Source: Candidatus Sulfotelmatobacter sp.
GTDB lineage: Bacteria; Acidobacteriota; Terriglobia; Terriglobales; Acidobacteriaceae
Assembly: GCA_017883385.1 (NCBI GenBank)
Contig: JADGNQ010000032.1
Span: 1-44,923 of the forward strand
Reading direction: 5' to 3'
DNA: 44,923 nt
Made by a program: the position numbers and the translations under genes. Below, in pieces: positions 41,611-44,923 of this stretch. Position 1 is the stretch's first letter. Every line of letters starts with the position of its first letter. The notes beneath the pieces are model-generated. The model saw nothing but the letters and a program-made list of their open reading frames with translations, was not told the origin of the DNA and ran no database searches.

Positions 41611-43689
41611 ATGAACCACCCTGGATTAGTGCGCTTCGCGGCCAGCCTGGTGATGGCGCTTCTGATGGCGTCGAGCGGATTGGCGCAACAGATTTCCGCC
41701 GCTGCAGCGAACGTCACTCCGGTTCCGCATCTGGTGAGCTACAGCGGCGTGCTCAAAGACGGCAACGGAAAGCCGGTCACCGGAACTACGGGAGTAACCT
41801 TCCTGCTCTACCGGGATGCAGAGGGCGGAGCCCCAGTGTGGATGGAGACGCAAAACGTCACCCCCGACAGCGCCGGCCGCTACACGGCGCAACTGGGAGC
41901 GACCCGCAGCGGAGGTCTGCCGCCCGAAACGTTTATGACCGGAGAAGCGCGCTGGCTGGCGGTGCAGGCGGCTGGTGCGCCGGAGCAGCCGCGTGTGCTA
42001 CTGGTCGCGGTTCCATACGCGATGAAAGCGGCGGATGCGGAAACGATCGGAGGATTGCCGCCGTCGGCGTTTGTGCTGGCAGCTCCCATCGGCGCGCGAC
42101 CGGCCGCCGCAAACTCCACGGCAGGGATTGCCGGCGACGGAACGGCTGCGACTCCCGCCAATCCCGCTGTCACCGGCATGGGCACCACTGGAACGATTCC
42201 GCTCTGGGATTCCGCCGGCGACCTTACCAACTCCGCCATCGTGCAGACCGGCAGTGGATCCGCGGCCCGCATCGGTATCAACACGAATCCCTCGACCACT
42301 CTCGATGTGAAGGGCACCAGCAACTTCCGCGGAAGCGCGACCATGCCATCTGCAGGAGTGGCCACCGCGTCGTCTGGAAAGAATTCTTATCCTTTCGTCT
42401 TCGCGACATCGGCGTACAAAAGTGGCGCGAAAACATCCGTGCTTGAAAATTTTCGTTGGCAGGCGGAACCGATTGGGAACAATTCCACCAATCCGAGCGG
42501 AACGCTGAACCTCCTGTTTTCTTCCGGCACGGCAACGCCCGCCGAGACCGGACTCAAGCTCAGCAGCAAAGGCATCTTCACCTTCGCTGCCGGTCAGACA
42601 TTCCCTGGGACCGGGCCGGGAACGGTGACGAGCGTGGGAATTAGTGCACCGGCATCAGACTTTGTCGTGAGCGGCTCGCCCGTCACGGGCGCCGGCACCA
42701 TAGCGTTGAAGTGGAACATCGCGCCTACCAGCGTGAATACACCGAACGCGATCGTAAAGCGAGACGAGAATGGAAACTTCAGCGCGAATAACATCGAAGG
42801 CAACAACACAGTAAACGTTGCCGCTGTTTTTGGATTGGACACCTCCGAGAGCGGCAGTGGAGTGTACGGTGAAAGTTTCACCGGCTTCGGCGTATCTGGG
42901 GTTGGGGGCATCTACGGAGTGTACGGAATTGGGCCCAGCGGAGTGGTCGGCCTCGGGGGGCAATATGGAGTGTTCGGCACTTCTAACGTATGGGGAGTCT
43001 GGGGCGAGAGCACCGGGGCAGATGGTGTGCACGGTGTTTCGCACACTGGCGGAGGGTCCGGGGTGAGCGCAATCAATGACGCGGGTGGCGACGGAATCTA
43101 CGCGGCCGTCACCAACGGAGGCTTCGCAGGATTTTTCAACGGCAATGTCGACGTGGACGGCAACCTTACCAAGGCCGCCGGCTCCTTCAAGATCGACCAT
43201 CCGCTCGATCCCGCGGAGAAATATCTCTATCACTCCTTCGTCGAATCCCCCGACATGATGAACATCTACAACGGCAATGTGACCACGGACGCGCAAGGCA
43301 ATGCCATCGTGACGATGCCCGACTGGTTCGAGGCTCTGAACCGGGACTTTCGCTACCAGCTCACCGTCATCGGTACATTCGCGCAGGCCATCATCGCAAC
43401 CGAAATCGCGAACGGGAGCTTTAGCATCAAGACCGACAAGCCGAACGTGAAAGTTTCCTGGCAAGTCACCGGCGTGCGGCAGGACGCCTGGGCCAACGCC
43501 CATCGCATTCCGGTCGAGCAAGTGAAGCCGGAGAAGGAACGCGGTTCGTACCTCCATCCCGAGTTGTTTGGTGCTCCCGCAGAGAAGAGCATCGCTTGGG
43601 CCCGCCATCCGGAGACCATGAAGCGAGTTAAGGAACGTCTGCCTTTACCCGCGCCGCTGCGGCCTCCCCCTACCTCAGCTAAGCGCTAG
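41611..43689 (+). CDS. Secreted repeat-rich protein, acidobacterial surface/tail-fibre-like (copy 1)
   Basis: 692 residues. GGAGGA precedes the ATG. A signal peptide ends near GLAQQ. The N-terminal module (about 30-145) has VPHLVSYSGVLKDGNGKPVT, VWMETQNVTPDSAGRYTAQL, GEARWLAVQ and ADAETIGGLPPSAFVLA. A central region (about 175-390) follows, then a Gly-rich stretch of short VYG/VFG/VWG-type repeats (about 410-500) that looks like a beta-helix or tail-fibre repeat, and a C-terminal domain (from GSFKIDHPLDPAEKYLYHSF to the end) containing FVESPDMMNIYNGN and NVKVSWQVTGVRQDAWANAH. It is likely surface-exposed or secreted; role unknown. It is followed at 43767 by a paralogue. Confidence 0.85.
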   Translation: MNHPGLVRFAASLVMALLMASSGLAQQISAAAANVTPVPHLVSYSGVLKDGNGKPVTGTTGVTFLLYRDAEGGAPVWMETQNVTPDSAGRYTAQLGATRSGGLPPETFMTGEARWLAVQAAGAPEQPRVLLVAVPYAMKAADAETIGGLPPSAFVLAAPIGARPAAANSTAGIAGDGTAATPANPAVTGMGTTGTIPLWDSAGDLTNSAIVQTGSGSAARIGINTNPSTTLDVKGTSNFRGSATMPSAGVATASSGKNSYPFVFATSAYKSGAKTSVLENFRWQAEPIGNNSTNPSGTLNLLFSSGTATPAETGLKLSSKGIFTFAAGQTFPGTGPGTVTSVGISAPASDFVVSGSPVTGAGTIALKWNIAPTSVNTPNAIVKRDENGNFSANNIEGNNTVNVAAVFGLDTSESGSGVYGESFTGFGVSGVGGIYGVYGIGPSGVVGLGGQYGVFGTSNVWGVWGESTGADGVHGVSHTGGGSGVSAINDAGGDGIYAAVTNGGFAGFFNGNVDVDGNLTKAAGSFKIDHPLDPAEKYLYHSFVESPDMMNIYNGNVTTDAQGNAIVTMPDWFEALNRDFRYQLTVIGTFAQAIIATEIANGSFSIKTDKPNVKVSWQVTGVRQDAWANAHRIPVEQVKPEKERGSYLHPELFGAPAEKSIAWARHPETMKRVKERLPLPAPLRPPPTSAKR
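42141..42630. repeat. Segment nearly identical to 44291-44780 in the tandem paralogue
   Basis: With a constant offset of 2150 bp, the first 100 bp (42141-42240) differ at 2 positions by my count and the next 100 bp at 7. The 80 bp at 41881-41960 differ at 30 from their counterpart, and similarity falls again after about 42630. This is a recently shared or homogenised tract inside two otherwise diverged genes. Confidence 0.75.
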
Positions 43690-43766
43690 AGAAAGCGAAA
43701 CCATAACAACTGGCATCCACCTCGTGTAAAAGCGCGGGAAATAAAGACGGGCAGGAAAGGTGCATC

Positions 43767-44923
43767 ATGAAAACGATTCGACTCTCAGCGTTTGCGCTAT
43801 TCACGATCCTGGCCTTGCCGCTGTTCCTGAACGCTCAACAACCGGTACCGTCCGCGACCGTGGCCGCAGTCGTGCCGCGGCTGGTCAGCTTTTCCGGCAG
43901 AGCAGTCGACGCGCAGGGCAAACCGCTATCTGGAATTGCTGGCGTTACGTTCACGATCTACAAAGGCCAATATGACGGCACTCCTCTTTGGATGGAGACG
44001 CAGAACGTTCAGGCGGACAGCAAAGGCAACTACAGTATCCAACTCGGCGCGACCAAGTCCGAGGGCCTGCCCGTGGAGCTTTTCGCATCCGGCGAAGCGC
44101 GCTGGCTGGGCGTGCGGGTGAATGGCGGTGAAGAACAACCGCGCGTGATGTTGCTGAGCGTGCCCTACGCGTTGAAGGCCGGAGACGCGGCGACGATCGG
44201 GGGCCTGCCCCCGTCGGCATTCGTGCTCGCCCCTCCACCAGACATGCAACAGGCCCCTACGAACTCCACCTCAGGGACTGCTGCCGCGGGAACGGCTGCG
44301 ACTCCCGCCAATCCCGCTGTCACCGGTGTGGGCACCACTGGAACGATTCCGCTCTGGGATTCCGCCGGCGACCTTACCAACTCCGCCATCGTGCAGACCG
44401 GCAGCGGCTCCACGGCCCGCATTGGTATCAACACGAGTCCCTCAACCACTCTCGATGTGAAAGGCACCAGCAACTTCCGCGGAAGCGCGACCATGCCATC
44501 TGCAGGGCTGGCCACTGCGTCGGCTGGAAAGAATTCTTATCCTTTCGTTTTCGCGGCGTCGGCGTACAACAGTGGCACGAAAGCATCGGTGCTGGAAGAC
44601 TTTCGGTGGCAGGCGGAACCGGTTGGGAACAATTCCACCAATCCGAGTGGAACGCTGAACCTCCTGTTCTCTTCCGGCACGGCAACGCCCGCAGAGACCG
44701 GCTTGAAACTCAGCAACAAAGGCATCTTCACCTTCGCAGCCGGCCAGACGTTCCCTGGGACCGGGCCGGGAACGGTGACAAGCGTGGGGCTGACTGCGCC
44801 CTCCAGCGACTTCACGGTCAGTGGCTCGCCTATCACCGGCGCCGGCACCGTGACCCTGAAATGGAATGTCGCACCCACCAGCGCGAACACGCCGAACGCA
44901 ATCGTAAAGCGCGATGCCTATGG
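43767..44923 (+). CDS. Secreted repeat-rich protein, paralogue (copy 2), 3' end outside window
   Basis: Open from the ATG at 43767 (AGGAAAGG upstream) to the window edge: 385 codons with no stop. A signal peptide ends near FLNAQQ. The same N-terminal module as copy 1 is present (VPRLVSFSGRAVDAQGKPLS, LWMETQNVQADSKGNYSIQL, GEARWLGVRVNGGEEQPRV, GDAATIGGLPPSAFVLAPP), then the central region AATPANPAVTGVGTTGTIPL and onwards. N-terminal modules of the two copies are clearly diverged while the middle is almost identical. It starts 77 bp after copy 1, so a tandem duplication and shared transcription are likely. It probably continues into Gly-rich repeats and the same C-terminal domain beyond the window. 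Confidence 0.85.
   Translation, partial: MKTIRLSAFALFTILALPLFLNAQQPVPSATVAAVVPRLVSFSGRAVDAQGKPLSGIAGVTFTIYKGQYDGTPLWMETQNVQADSKGNYSIQLGATKSEGLPVELFASGEARWLGVRVNGGEEQPRVMLLSVPYALKAGDAATIGGLPPSAFVLAPPPDMQQAPTNSTSGTAAAGTAATPANPAVTGVGTTGTIPLWDSAGDLTNSAIVQTGSGSTARIGINTSPSTTLDVKGTSNFRGSATMPSAGLATASAGKNSYPFVFAASAYNSGTKASVLEDFRWQAEPVGNNSTNPSGTLNLLFSSGTATPAETGLKLSNKGIFTFAAGQTFPGTGPGTVTSVGLTAPSSDFTVSGSPITGAGTVTLKWNVAPTSANTPNAIVKRDAY

Noticed and set aside
42655-43608. 317-codon open frame opposite the repeat-rich secreted protein
   Set aside because: Antisense to a coherent protein with a clear paralogue in the same frame at 43767.

Overview
The window looks like chromosomal DNA of an Acidobacteriota bacterium, most likely class Terriglobia (Koribacter or Acidobacterium relatives). 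The reasons are high G+C, three TonB-receptor or Oar-like outer-membrane proteins with an N-terminal carboxypeptidase-regulatory-like domain, an acidobacterial-type VWFA protein, an S55 peptidase, membrane-anchored winged-helix/TPR and HTH/beta-propeller regulators, and several small proteins of a kind I associate with this phylum. This is inference from the protein families; no rRNA gene is present.

Layout. 1-2731 is accessory DNA: the C-terminal part of a superfamily II helicase resembling those of TOTE-type conflict systems, three phased 22-bp repeats, a DUF4143-type ATPase, then about 490 bp without a gene that abuts the 3' end of a tRNA-Leu(CAA). 2870-4979 is an OmpR-type two-component pair, divergent from a 1131-residue Oar-like receptor (5195-8590). 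This is followed by a relic of a YncE-like propeller gene, a lipoprotein metallophosphoesterase, a small Cys-rich protein, and a second TonB-dependent receptor (10407-12758) with a perfect CRP-type palindrome upstream. 12901-18877 holds a divergent YchF-like P-loop protein, a ZIP metal transporter, a small secreted protein, a VWFA protein and a divergent S55 peptidase. 18883-19659 is a REP/RAYT unit: a REP-associated tyrosine transposase with three copies of its palindrome. 19680-26066, all on the minus strand, carries bacterioferritin, a PAS hybrid histidine kinase, a CPBP-family membrane protease and UvrA; a heptamer repeat array forms the end of uvrA. 26262-29681 has a small membrane protein, a GH13 glycosidase, a secreted protein and a zinc-ribbon protein. 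29898-44923 alternates exported proteins with membrane-anchored regulators: a secreted protein divergent from a wHTH-TM-TPR regulator, a third Oar-like receptor divergent from a pseudo-metallopeptidase with TPRs, an HTH-TM-beta-propeller regulator divergent from a small secreted protein, and two tandem paralogous secreted proteins, the second cut by the window end.

How it fits together. No single large pathway spans the window. Most genes are envelope or export functions with local one- or two-component regulators placed divergently. The least ordinary items are the RAYT gene whose ribosome-binding site lies in a 9-bp hairpin, the heptamer array read in two frames by neighbouring genes, the 22-bp phased repeats beside the conflict-type helicase, the homogenised tract between the two tandem secreted proteins, and two proteins that keep a fold but lack expected active-site residues (YchF-like and DUF1570-like).
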